The translations under genes and the position numbers were made by a program. This document shows, one piece after another, positions 1-6,370 of a stretch of 7,707 nucleotides of DNA. Numbering within the stretch: position 1 is the first letter of the stretch; the number at the start of each line of letters is the position of its first letter. The notes beneath the pieces are model-generated. The model was given only the letters and a program-made list of their open reading frames with translations. It had not been told where the DNA came from and searched no databases. Source of the DNA: a bacterium (GTDB lineage Bacteria; Bdellovibrionota_C; UBA2361; OMII01); assembly GCA_017853915.1 (NCBI GenBank), contig JAFMIS010000117.1, forward strand, positions 1 to 7,707, given 5' to 3'.

Positions 1-557
1 ACGACATCACCGAAACGAACAGCTATGAGCAGATCGTCATCACCGCGCCACACCACGTCGGGATACGGGGGAGCTCTCCACTTCTTTTTGATCTCCTTCC
101 CGCTCAGCAACTCAAAATCTTCCGGTAGCGCGAATCGTATTCGACCCGCCGCGATCGAGACGTGATCTGCATTCTCATCTTCATCACACCTCGGTGGAGC
201 TATGAACGACACTTTACGCTCAACCCCAAGAGCATTCTCATACACCACGGTAAGAATGATCGCCCGTTGTGAGGAGAGATTGGCATTCTTAAAATCGGCT
301 AGGATTGCCGTGGCTCGCCCACGCGCCTCCTCGAATTCCTCGATATCGCCAAAAGCCTTTGGCCAGCTCCTATGCTCACAGTAGTACGCACTGATGATTT
401 TAAATAATTCCTTCTCCACCACCTCAGGCTGCCGGAGAATTAGGGATGATTGAGCTGGCTCTGAGGGCCCGTCACTACCAGATAACGAAGAGCATCCGAC
501 AAGCGCCAGCATCAACCCACACAATCCCACAAAAACACCTGGCACACGCTGTATCAT
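1..557 (-). CDS. Predicted lipoprotein of unknown function, C-terminus beyond the left edge
   Basis: This minus-strand reading frame stays open from 557 to the left edge (185 codons), so the gene is incomplete at its 3' end. The N-terminus is a lipoprotein signal peptide: MIQR, then a hydrophobic run ending in the lipobox LALVGC with Cys22 as the lipidated residue. A Ser/Gly/Pro-rich linker (SSLSGSDGPSEPAQSS) follows. The visible mature part is mixed alpha/beta in look, with an acidic stretch (CDEDEN) and two further cysteines (YYCEH and PRCDED). A TAG lies immediately upstream of the tandem GTG-ATG (560-555), so translation must start at or after that point. ATG at 557 is chosen, with GTG at 560 as the alternative. 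The predicted location is anchored to a membrane, facing the periplasm or the surface. I recognise no family. It is divergent from the carboxylase operon, with 141 bp between the starts. Confidence 0.8.
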   Translation of the reverse strand, partial: MIQRVPGVFVGLCGLMLALVGCSSLSGSDGPSEPAQSSLILRQPEVVEKELFKIISAYYCEHRSWPKAFGDIEEFEEARGRATAILADFKNANLSSQRAIILTVVYENALGVERKVSFIAPPRCDEDENADHVSIAAGRIRFALPEDFELLSGKEIKKKWRAPPYPDVVWRGDDDLLIAVRFGDV

Positions 558-698
558 CACCTAAAGATACCCCCGGCGATCCAACCCGTAAAGGCAAGAT
601 TTCCGACAGGGTCGTGCTCGCGTCACCGATGTTCAGTGCTATGCCCAATGCTATTTACCGTTTACGGCCGCCTCGCGCGGGGCTAACATTCCACGCGT

Positions 699-2249
699 AT
701 GGAACAGAACGACGAATTAGCCCGAAGAAACTCCGAGGCAGAGGCCGGGGGAGGTTCAGAGCGGGTACATAAACAACACGAGGCCGGCAAACTCACTGCT
801 CGCGAACGCATAGCTCTCCTGGTTGATCCAGGTTCATTCGCGGAGCTGGACAAGTTCGTCACCCACCGTTCGAGTAATTTTGGATTAGCTGAGAAGCGTT
901 ACCCGGGTGACGGCGTTGTTACCGGTACCGGAACTATACACGGCAGGCCGGTGTGCATATTCGCTCAAGACTTTACAGTCTTCGGCGGCTCCCTGGCGGC
1001 GATGCACGCCCGAAAGATCGTCAAGATTATGGATCTTGCCGAGCGTCTTGGTTGCCCCATCATCGGACTTAACGACTCGGGGGGCGCACGCATTCAAGAG
1101 GGCGTCGAAAGTCTGGGTGGTTACGCCGATATCTTTTTAAGAAATACCCTACTCTCCGGAGTAGTACCGCAGATATCACTCATCATGGGTCCGTGCGCGG
1201 GGGGTGCTGTATACTCGCCGGCAATCACAGACTTTGTTCTTATGGTGCAGGGAACCAGCCACATGTTCATTACCGGCCCCGACGTGATTAAGACCGTCAC
1301 GAAGGAGGAGATCTCGAAAGAGGTACTGGGCGGCGCTGAGACTCACGGCTCTATCAGCGGAGTTTCCCACCTCGACGCCGAAAGTGAAGCGCGGTGCATC
1401 GAGCTATGCAAAACTCTCGTTTCCTTTCTACCTCAAAACAACCTCGATGAAGCCCCGATGGTTGCTTCGGGAGACCCAGCCACCCGAGAAGATCCAGAGC
1501 TTGACCAGCTCATACCAGCGCAGTCAAATCTCCCGTACGACATGAAGCGACTGATAACGTCGATCGCTGACGACGGAGATTTCTTCGAGCTTCAGCCTCG
1601 CTTCGCGCCGAACATCATCATTGGGTTCTCCCGCCTTAACGGAAAAACGGTGGGAGTTGTGGCCAATCAACCCTCGGCGCTCGCAGGATGTCTTGATATT
1701 AACGCCAGCACCAAAGCCGCTCGATTCGTCAGATTCTGCGATGCTTTTAACATTCCACTGCTGACGTTGGTCGATGTCCCGGGATTCCTCCCCGGAGTTC
1801 AGCAGGAGCACGGAGGAATAATTCGGCATGGGGCGAAGCTCCTGTATGCGTTCGCGGAGGCTACGGTGCCAAAGGTTACCATTATCACGCGCAAAGCGTA
1901 CGGAGGCGCGTATGACGTCATGAGCTCGAAGCATATTCGAGCCGATATGAACTTCGCGTTCCCCTCGGCGGAGATCGCCGTGATGGGACCAGAGGGGGCT
2001 GTTAATATAATCTTCCGCAAAGAACTTGAGGACGCGGCGCGTCAAGGAAACGAACGTGAGTGCAGGGAGCGGTTAGTACGGGAGTATCGTGATAAATTCG
2101 CCACTCCGTGGGAGGCTACCGAGCTGGGCTTTATCGATGCGATCATCAAACCTCGCGAGGCTCGCGCCCGGGTGATAGAAGCGTTCTCCCTTTTGAGAAC
2201 CAAGAGACAATCGGTTCCGAAAAAGAAACACGGAAATATTCCTCTCTAG
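699..2249 (+). CDS. pccB: Acyl-CoA carboxylase carboxyltransferase (beta) subunit, propionyl-CoA carboxylase type
   Basis: The 516-residue product has the full length of the PccB/AccD family. It transfers carboxyl from carboxybiotin to an acyl-CoA, giving methylmalonyl-CoA if propionyl-CoA is the substrate. The N-terminal signature GGGSERVHKQHEAGKLTARE leads into the first crotonase-fold half, with the oxyanion loop GPCAGGAVYSP (from about residue 164). The second half has LVDVPGFLPGVQQEHGGIIRHGAKLL and the second glycine pair in KAYGGAYDVM. Asp406 in that motif matches the position known from actinobacterial PccB work to favour propionyl-CoA (Asp422 in Streptomyces coelicolor PccB). The C-terminus KKKHGNIPL is typical of the family. 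An in-frame TAA at 684-686 means ATG 699 is the first possible start; no clear Shine-Dalgarno precedes it. It is the first gene of a three-gene operon with the small ORF and the BCCP. The partner biotin carboxylase is not in the window. The exact substrate is inferred. Confidence 0.96.
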   Translation: MEQNDELARRNSEAEAGGGSERVHKQHEAGKLTARERIALLVDPGSFAELDKFVTHRSSNFGLAEKRYPGDGVVTGTGTIHGRPVCIFAQDFTVFGGSLAAMHARKIVKIMDLAERLGCPIIGLNDSGGARIQEGVESLGGYADIFLRNTLLSGVVPQISLIMGPCAGGAVYSPAITDFVLMVQGTSHMFITGPDVIKTVTKEEISKEVLGGAETHGSISGVSHLDAESEARCIELCKTLVSFLPQNNLDEAPMVASGDPATREDPELDQLIPAQSNLPYDMKRLITSIADDGDFFELQPRFAPNIIIGFSRLNGKTVGVVANQPSALAGCLDINASTKAARFVRFCDAFNIPLLTLVDVPGFLPGVQQEHGGIIRHGAKLLYAFAEATVPKVTIITRKAYGGAYDVMSSKHIRADMNFAFPSAEIAVMGPEGAVNIIFRKELEDAARQGNERECRERLVREYRDKFATPWEATELGFIDAIIKPREARARVIEAFSLLRTKRQSVPKKKHGNIPL

Positions 2250-2255
2250 GATACC

Positions 2256-2516
2256 ATGGCACGGGTCGCACTACGTCCCCCTCTTCCCCCACCCCTCTCG
2301 CATGAGGGCATCGCCTTTATATCAGGCCCTTCGCGGTTATCTGATTCAGTCGTCGTGGCTATCGCGGCGGCTCTGCAAACGCTCCTTCCACCAGGAGATT
2401 GCTGGATAAATCCTGACGGCTCGATTGAAAGAGGACTCGGCGGATCTGGGCGCGAGCCCGGCTCTTTGTGGCGACGAACCGCTCTACAGGAGGGCGTCGA
2501 GCGAAGTACGTTATGA
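2256..2516 (+). CDS. Small protein in the carboxylase operon, possible epsilon-type accessory subunit
   Basis: This 86-residue ORF begins six bases after the pccB stop, in the same frame, with AGGA at 2248-2251 as a possible ribosome-binding site. Its TGA overlaps the BCCP ATG (ATGA at 2513-2516), the arrangement expected for translational coupling. Being sandwiched this tightly between two carboxylase subunits is the main evidence that it is real. The protein starts with a proline-rich stretch. It continues with a strand-helix pattern (IAFISGPSRLSDSVVVAIAAALQTLL), a Gly/Ser linker, and a C-terminal tryptophan motif (SLWRRTALQEGV). That order loosely resembles the small epsilon subunits of actinobacterial acyl-CoA carboxylases, which have a short helical body and a C-terminal Trp segment. 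The similarity is a pattern judged by eye, not a demonstrated homology. No signal peptide or membrane segment is evident, which argues against an OadG-type membrane subunit. Confidence 0.6.
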   Translation: MARVALRPPLPPPLSHEGIAFISGPSRLSDSVVVAIAAALQTLLPPGDCWINPDGSIERGLGGSGREPGSLWRRTALQEGVERSTL

Positions 2517-2905
2517 GTCGGTATTCAATTACAATCAATGGGAGCATGTACGACGTAGAGTTTCGGGAGCGGAGGGGCTCAACCCTGTCATTTTTTGTCG
2601 AGGGCGTTCTCTACTCGGTCGATGTGACGACCCTAGCACGTGGAGCCAAGCAACAGACAACAAGAGGATCTACAACTGATATTCCTCAGGGCCCCCTCCT
2701 CGTGCGCTCGCCGATCCCAGGCATAGTATCCGAGGTCAAAGTAGCCCCGGGAGATGAAGTCACCGCTGATTCGGTGCTGCTTGTGATCGAAGCCATGAAG
2801 ATGGAGAACCCAATTAAGGCGGGGCGATCAGGAAGAGTTCGAACCATCCACGTTCGTAAGGGCCAGGAGGTCCCATCGGGTCACATGTTGGTGGAATTGG
2901 AGTGA
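2513..2905 (+). CDS. Biotin carboxyl carrier protein of acyl-CoA carboxylase
   Basis: The 130-residue product carries biotin between the biotin carboxylase and carboxyltransferase sites. An N-terminal segment (YSITINGSMYDVEF...GVLYSVDV, residues 4-38) is typical of carrier subunits of propionyl- or methylcrotonyl-CoA carboxylase and decarboxylase type. A polar linker (about 40-62) leads to the biotinyl domain (about 63-130), with SPIPGIVSEVKVAPGDEV and the biotinylation site EAMKMEN. Lys96 is the modified residue, 34 residues from the C-terminus as is usual. The start at ATG 2513 overlaps the TGA of the upstream small gene. A GTG at 2468 would add 15 residues with no domain resemblance, and is less likely. 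Only a distant GGAGG precedes the ATG, so translation is probably coupled. The last 36 codons reappear in decayed form at 6092-6208. Confidence 0.94.
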   Translation: MSRYSITINGSMYDVEFRERRGSTLSFFVEGVLYSVDVTTLARGAKQQTTRGSTTDIPQGPLLVRSPIPGIVSEVKVAPGDEVTADSVLLVIEAMKMENPIKAGRSGRVRTIHVRKGQEVPSGHMLVELE

Positions 2906-2911
2906 GCTGCC

Positions 2912-2953
2912 AGAACTAGTTTCAAAATTATGGTTTGCTGTGAAACCAGTTCT
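2912..2953. repeat. Inverted repeat with 13-base arms after the BCCP gene
   Basis: The left arm AGAACTAGTTTCA (2912-2924) and right arm TGAAACCAGTTCT (2941-2953) are complementary at 12 of 13 positions around a 16-base loop. It lies seven bases after the BCCP stop, so the transcript would end or be protected in a stable hairpin. No T tract follows, so it is not a textbook intrinsic terminator. A 3' stabilising hairpin or a protein-binding dyad are alternatives. The short palindrome TTCTAGAA overlaps the end of the right arm. Confidence 0.6.
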
Positions 2954-3047
2954 AGAAAGCCAAAACCTCAGCACTCAGCTCTAGCGCGGGTACTGACTCG
3001 GTTACTCTGATGGGCAAGCTTTTGCCTCCTCGGAGTCCCTACTCTGG

Positions 3048-3066
3048 CAGGACAGCTCCTGTTTTT
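3048..3066 (+). terminator. Candidate intrinsic terminator of the carboxylase operon
   Basis: The stem CAGGA (3048-3052) and TCCTG (3057-3061) with the four-base loop CAGC is followed directly by TTTTT. Two G-T wobble pairs could extend the stem. The stem is short, so termination may be weak, but it lies downstream of the operon's last gene and of the larger inverted repeat. Confidence 0.4.
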
Positions 3067-3294
3067 CAGCCACGTTTCACTCCTCAGGTCGGGCGGCAGA
3101 ACTGATGAGCCGCGGACTGAACATCGAACGATTTGCTCCGTTATCTCTCTGATACTCTCGCACCTTCGCCAACCGAGTTCTTCCGATTCAGCCGATCTTT
3201 ATCGAGGTCTGCCAAGTAGCGGCAATCATATCTGGGACCAAAGTCGGTGCGTCACTATCCGCAAGCCTTTCAATTGATGCGGAGAAGCACACTC

Positions 3295-5256
3295 ATGATT
3301 ATTCACTACTCACGTATTATCACATCCGTAATCGCGATTGCGCTCGTGCTGGGGGGAACCATACCGGCCGCTGCGATCGATCCCTCTAGCCCTTCGGTGA
3401 AGTGTGACCAGACAGAAAACTACTCAGTCTATCCCAAGTGTGAAGACCAATTGGTAGCCGGCTCCTCATCCAATCTCTCAATCGCTCCAAGCTTTGGCCT
3501 GTCGGTATACTATGTCGTACCTTCTGATGTAGCGTTTGATGCTAACGTCCTCGCCACGCTCAAGCAGTCTTCGCGAGACGTGCAAGCCTGGTACGAGCTC
3601 GCTACCGGCGGACGAACCTGGGCATTCTCAACTCCTGATATCGTGCAGGTCTACCACGCGAAAGAGACGAGACAGTACTACGTCAACAACGGAAACTGGT
3701 GGGGCTCGATCCTTACCGAGATGAGCCAAGCCGGTATTCCCATTTGGTCGCCGGGGACAGTAACAGCAATTTGGGCTCACGGCGCTGGCTTTTGGGCTGG
3801 CGGTGCCCAAGGGTGTGCGGGTATGTGCGGCACAGTTCTTCTCGGTGTCGAGCTTTTTCCTCAATTCAACAACCCGGCATACTCCGGTGGCCAGTGCCCG
3901 GATCCGGATGGCAAAGGAGTTGAGGCATTCCCCTGCACACCATTAGGAGCCTACGCGCACGAACTTGGACACCCATTGGGTTTAGCACACCCATTCGACG
4001 ATCCAGCACTCAAAGATGTGGCTGGACACAGCATCATGGCGACTCATTGGAACTTTCCGGACCAGGCCCCTCCATATGAACAACCCTGGGGCTTTCTCAC
4101 TGCCGAGCGACAGTTCATTCACGACAATCCATTCCTGGCAGAGCGCGCGGGAGTCTCCCAGATATTCGAGAATCTCGACGTTTCCGTGAACCTTCCCGTC
4201 ACGGGTGAGCCACCCGACCCAACATTTACGGTGCTCGTCGAGGGTAATGTCGTAAAAGTAACGGCTCAGGAAACAGACCAGCGCGACTATTACTGGACCT
4301 TTGGTGACGCGACCTCAGCGCACGGTCCACACGCGGAGCATGAGTACGCCGCGCCCGGAACCTATCTAGTGCGTCTTCGGATAAGCAGCGATCAATCCAT
4401 GATGTCGACTGCAGAGAGTGCGGTCGAGATCGGCGCGCCAGCTCGGCCGTGTGGCACGGTGAGGCGGAATACAAGACTAACAAACGATTGCCTAGCGCCT
4501 TTGAGGATCGGCGCCGATAATATTACTGTGAACCTCAATGGACACTCCATTCTCGAGCAACCAGACCAGCCCGGGGTCGAGGTGATCGGTCGCCGCGGTG
4601 TTTCGATCAAAAATGGAACGATCCGTGGCCACACCGTCGGACTCTTCGTCAAAGGTGGCGCTGGACACAAATTCAAGGACATCAAAGTCTTCTCTCAAGG
4701 GGAATCAACCCCCGATGTTCAGATGCAGGATGTCGACCATGCGCGGATTAAACGGCTTGTGTGCCTCCAGCCGCGATTCGAAGCTACCCCATTTCGATTC
4801 TCCGGGACACACAGCGCAATCTCACGCGTTACGTGTTATGGATCTTCGAGCAACGGAGCGATCATACGCGGCGATAGCCTTACCATTGCTGACAATGATT
4901 TCAGAACAGCGGGCGACAACTCCCTGATGGCTCTCTATTTCACCGGAGCGCGGAGTGTACTTCGAGGAAATCTCTTCATAAGCAACTCTACCCGACTAAA
5001 GTATCCGGCGCTCTTCGTAGTTGGTGAAGAAAATGTGGTCAGAGGTAACAGGATCTCCGGCGTGCTGGCTGGATTCGGGCTCGACTCCCGCTCTCGACGC
5101 AATGTGATCCGGAATAACGTCGTAACGGTTGATGATCAACAACCAGAGTCTTTAGCGATAAATGGGGGCGCCTCTGCATGCGCCAATACATGGAAGAACA
5201 ACGATTTTACGACCGACTCGGAGGGTGATGGCCCGACAGCCGGCTGCATTCGATAG
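3295..5256 (+). CDS. Secreted metzincin-type metalloprotease with PKD domain and C-terminal beta-helix
   Basis: The 653-residue product should be an exported zinc endopeptidase. A Sec signal peptide (MIIHYSRIITSVIAIALVLG, cleavage near PAAA-ID) precedes a catalytic domain (about 69-290). This carries the zinc motif HELGHPLGLAH (His222, Glu223, His226, His232), an exact HExxHxxGxxH, and a candidate Met-turn (SIMATHW, Met248). Cysteines in CAGMCG and CPDPDG...FPC may form disulfides. A PKD domain spans about 305-378 (YYWTFGD...HEYAAPGTYLVRLRI). The rest (386-653) starts CGTVRRNTRLTNDC and repeats short strands of the type ADNITVNLNGHSI, NVVRGNRISG and NVIRNNVVTV, as in NosD-like right-handed beta-helices. 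ATG 3295 is preferred because GGAGA lies nine bases upstream. GTG 3247 and ATG 3277 are in-frame alternatives. The substrate is unknown; the PKD and helix regions probably bind polysaccharide or protein. I could not assign a MEROPS family. Confidence 0.85.
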   Translation: MIIHYSRIITSVIAIALVLGGTIPAAAIDPSSPSVKCDQTENYSVYPKCEDQLVAGSSSNLSIAPSFGLSVYYVVPSDVAFDANVLATLKQSSRDVQAWYELATGGRTWAFSTPDIVQVYHAKETRQYYVNNGNWWGSILTEMSQAGIPIWSPGTVTAIWAHGAGFWAGGAQGCAGMCGTVLLGVELFPQFNNPAYSGGQCPDPDGKGVEAFPCTPLGAYAHELGHPLGLAHPFDDPALKDVAGHSIMATHWNFPDQAPPYEQPWGFLTAERQFIHDNPFLAERAGVSQIFENLDVSVNLPVTGEPPDPTFTVLVEGNVVKVTAQETDQRDYYWTFGDATSAHGPHAEHEYAAPGTYLVRLRISSDQSMMSTAESAVEIGAPARPCGTVRRNTRLTNDCLAPLRIGADNITVNLNGHSILEQPDQPGVEVIGRRGVSIKNGTIRGHTVGLFVKGGAGHKFKDIKVFSQGESTPDVQMQDVDHARIKRLVCLQPRFEATPFRFSGTHSAISRVTCYGSSSNGAIIRGDSLTIADNDFRTAGDNSLMALYFTGARSVLRGNLFISNSTRLKYPALFVVGEENVVRGNRISGVLAGFGLDSRSRRNVIRNNVVTVDDQQPESLAINGGASACANTWKNNDFTTDSEGDGPTAGCIR

Positions 5257-5317
5257 AGGGGCTACCCACTACTGTTGCTGAACAACCTTCCACACGAAGT
5301 TCGTGGGTAATTGATAC

Positions 5318-5367
5318 AGAGGGAAGCCCGGCTACAGAGGGAAAGGAGGGAAGAGGGACCAGAGGGA
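5318..5367 (+). repeat. Four AGAGGGA repeats in a purine-rich tract
   Basis: AGAGGGA occurs at 5318, 5336, 5352 and 5361, with starts 18, 16 and 9 bases apart. Bases 5336-5358 are purine throughout. The tract lies between the protease stop and the hairpin at 5396. Spacing is irregular and the unit is short, so this is not a CRISPR or ordinary tandem array. A direct-repeat protein-binding site, RNA-binding sites or slippage-derived low-complexity sequence are all possible. Confidence 0.5.
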
Positions 5368-5395
5368 AAAACTGTCTGATTGAGATCAGAGCGTT

Positions 5396-5438
5396 ACATC
5401 CCTACTCGGAAAAATTTTCAGTCAGGGATGTCATTTTT
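5396..5438 (+). terminator. Probable intrinsic terminator between the protease and Cys-rich genes
   Basis: The arms ACATCCCT (5396-5403) and AGGGATGT (5424-5431) pair perfectly. ACT/AGT continues the stem past a one-base bulge, and GAAA/TTTC closes the top, giving about 15 pairs. CATTTTT follows at 5432-5438. It ends transcripts from the protease gene and sits 62 bases before the next start, so the Cys-rich gene probably has its own promoter. Nearby weaker hairpins are TACCCAC/GTGGGTA (5263-5309) and CTGAT/ATCAG (5376-5389). Confidence 0.6.
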
Positions 5439-5499
5439 ACTCAAGTTTTAGATTAGGTGAGACGACTTCCCTGTAAAGGTTATAGTAAGGGAGCTACAC

Positions 5500-5973
5500 A
5501 TGACTCGCCGAGAACGGCAGGTACATAGTCTCAGGGCACACCTCCTCTTTTGGTGCTGTGTATTCATATCGATCGTACATGAACCCTCGAGCGCGCAACA
5601 ATTGAGCGAGTCCGTACCGGCTCCTGATATTCAGGGGGGTGTTCCCACGAGCGACCCCACGCAGGGGTGCGTACCCTTATTGTGTAGAGGGGAGGTCCCT
5701 ACCTCAATCCGAGCTTCACTAGAATATGTCTCGTGCTCAGACGGAGGTTATTCAGCCTCGAGCAGCTGCACCGCTGCCTGTTCACCCGGGAAAAAAGTGG
5801 TGAGTGGAAGTTGCACCGCCCAGATATCCGCTGCTCCATCTAGACTTGGCTGGACTCCTTATCCCGTGAGAATTTCCAGGCCTGCCGTTGATGGCACCGG
5901 CTGGTACTGCCAAGGTGATTCACCAGCCGGCAATACTGCGATCCAAGTTGCGGGAAACGCAGTGTGTCTGTGA
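5500..5973 (+). CDS. Small secreted cysteine-rich protein of unknown function
   Basis: The 157-residue product has an arginine-rich N-terminus (MTRRERQ), a hydrophobic core (HLLFWCCVFISIV) and a likely signal-peptidase site after SSA (residue 32), so it should be exported. The mature part of about 125 residues has eight cysteines (57, 62, 79, 90, 94, 105, 137, 156), an even number that could form four disulfides outside the cytoplasm. The spacing SPGKKVVSGSC ... GTGWYCQG ... GNAVC recalls a small module seen at the ends of some collagen-like and other secreted bacterial proteins (PAGKKVxGGGC ... GWxC ... AxAVC). That resemblance is from memory and partial. ATG 5500 has a good ribosome-binding site, AAGGGAG at 5487-5493. 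It stands alone between a terminator and the decayed BCCP fragment. Confidence 0.8.
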   Translation: MTRRERQVHSLRAHLLFWCCVFISIVHEPSSAQQLSESVPAPDIQGGVPTSDPTQGCVPLLCRGEVPTSIRASLEYVSCSDGGYSASSSCTAACSPGKKVVSGSCTAQISAAPSRLGWTPYPVRISRPAVDGTGWYCQGDSPAGNTAIQVAGNAVCL

Positions 5974-6091
5974 AAACCGTGGACTTTAAGCCTTGGAGCC
6001 ACTTATTCACTACCACCAGGCCGCAACTACTCTCGACAACCACGCCCACCGCTATGGGCCTGGGGCGCCCAGTCACGAGACGTTAATGCAC

Positions 6092-6208
6092 TAGACCTTG
6101 AAGATGAAGGCCGCAACTAAGGCGGAGCAATCAGGAAAGGTGCGAGCAATGCAGCTGCGGAGAGGGCAAGAGGTTCCATCGGGTCACATGCTGGTGAGGT
6201 TGGAGCAA
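6092..6208 (+). pseudogene. Decayed duplicate of the BCCP gene 3' end
   Basis: Read in frame, this stretch gives LKMKAATKAEQSGKVRAMQL continuing RRGQEVPSGHMLVRLE. It aligns without gaps to the last 36 residues of the BCCP at 2513-2905, with 22 identities. At the DNA level CCATCGGGTCACATG is shared exactly (2873-2887 and 6176-6190). The conserved Glu-Ala before the biotinyl motif reads stop-Thr (TAG ACC), the first Met is TTG, and MEN has become MKA. The natural stop is also lost (CAA in place of TGA). Upstream of 6092 the likeness fades, so the fragment lacks most of the biotinyl domain and all of the N-terminal part. It cannot encode a working carrier. Its frame happens to stay open into the secreted protein at 6371. 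Confidence 0.85.
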
Positions 6209-6308
6209 CTCGTTGTTAACACACCTAAACCAAGCGGGGAGCTGGCTCCAGCAGCCGCCAAGATTCTCTTCTATTGTTTCTCTTCCAGCCCTCCCTGTCC
6301 TAATCTTG

Positions 6309-6337
6309 TTGCCCCTCCAGCCCCCTCTCGTTATGAT
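6309..6337 (+). promoter_or_regulatory. Candidate housekeeping-type promoter for the gene at 6371
   Basis: TTGCCC (6309-6314) and TATGAT (6332-6337) are separated by 17 bases and match the sigma-70 consensus at 4 and 5 of 6 positions. A start near 6344 would leave a leader of about 27 bases, containing the ribosome-binding site GAGG nine bases before ATG 6371. Confidence 0.5.
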
Positions 6338-6370
6338 AGTGGGACTACCGTTCTTTTGAGGATCAACTCT

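Larger units (their letters stand above)
2906..3294. other. Intergenic region between the carboxylase operon and the protease gene
   Basis: This 389-base stretch has no convincing ORF on either strand. It holds a long inverted repeat (2912-2953), a short GGCAA/TTGCC hairpin near 3013-3026 and a terminator-like hairpin with a T tract (3048-3066). Bases 3067-3294 must contain the promoter of the downstream secreted protease, but I find no good -35/-10 pair. The frame of the protease is open from a GTG at 3247, so the last 48 bases could be coding if a longer start were used. Confidence 0.5.
5974..6370. other. Intergenic region carrying the BCCP remnant and a promoter
   Basis: Nothing coding is evident from 5974 to 6091 apart from a weak TGGG/CCCA hairpin near 6061-6071. 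The BCCP 3' remnant occupies 6092-6208. From about 6260 to 6330 the plus strand is strongly pyrimidine-rich, and it ends in a promoter-like -35/-10 pair for the gene at 6371. GCTGG/CCAGC near 6241-6252 is a short hairpin. Confidence 0.5.

Noticed and set aside
558..604. TTTACG/TATCTT promoter on the minus strand for the lipoprotein gene
   Set aside because: The spacing is 17 bases, but both boxes match at only 4 of 6 positions and the transcript would be leaderless.
658..667. CCGTTTACGG palindrome upstream of pccB as an operator
   Set aside because: It is only four base pairs per arm with no second clear copy; such short dyads are expected by chance.
202..772. Plus-strand ORFs of 60 and 108 codons near the left end
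   Set aside because: They lie mostly antisense to the lipoprotein gene or overlap the pccB start, and their translations look random.
1524..2045. A 173-codon minus-strand ORF inside pccB
   Set aside because: It is antisense to a strongly conserved coding region, and its translation shows no domain or plausible composition.
5318..5367. CRISPR-like array
   Set aside because: The repeats are seven bases long with uneven spacers of 2-11 bases, which does not fit any CRISPR.
5481..5486. TATAGT as a -10 box for the Cys-rich gene
   Set aside because: Transcription would begin within or after the ribosome-binding site at 5487-5493, and no good -35 lies at the right distance.
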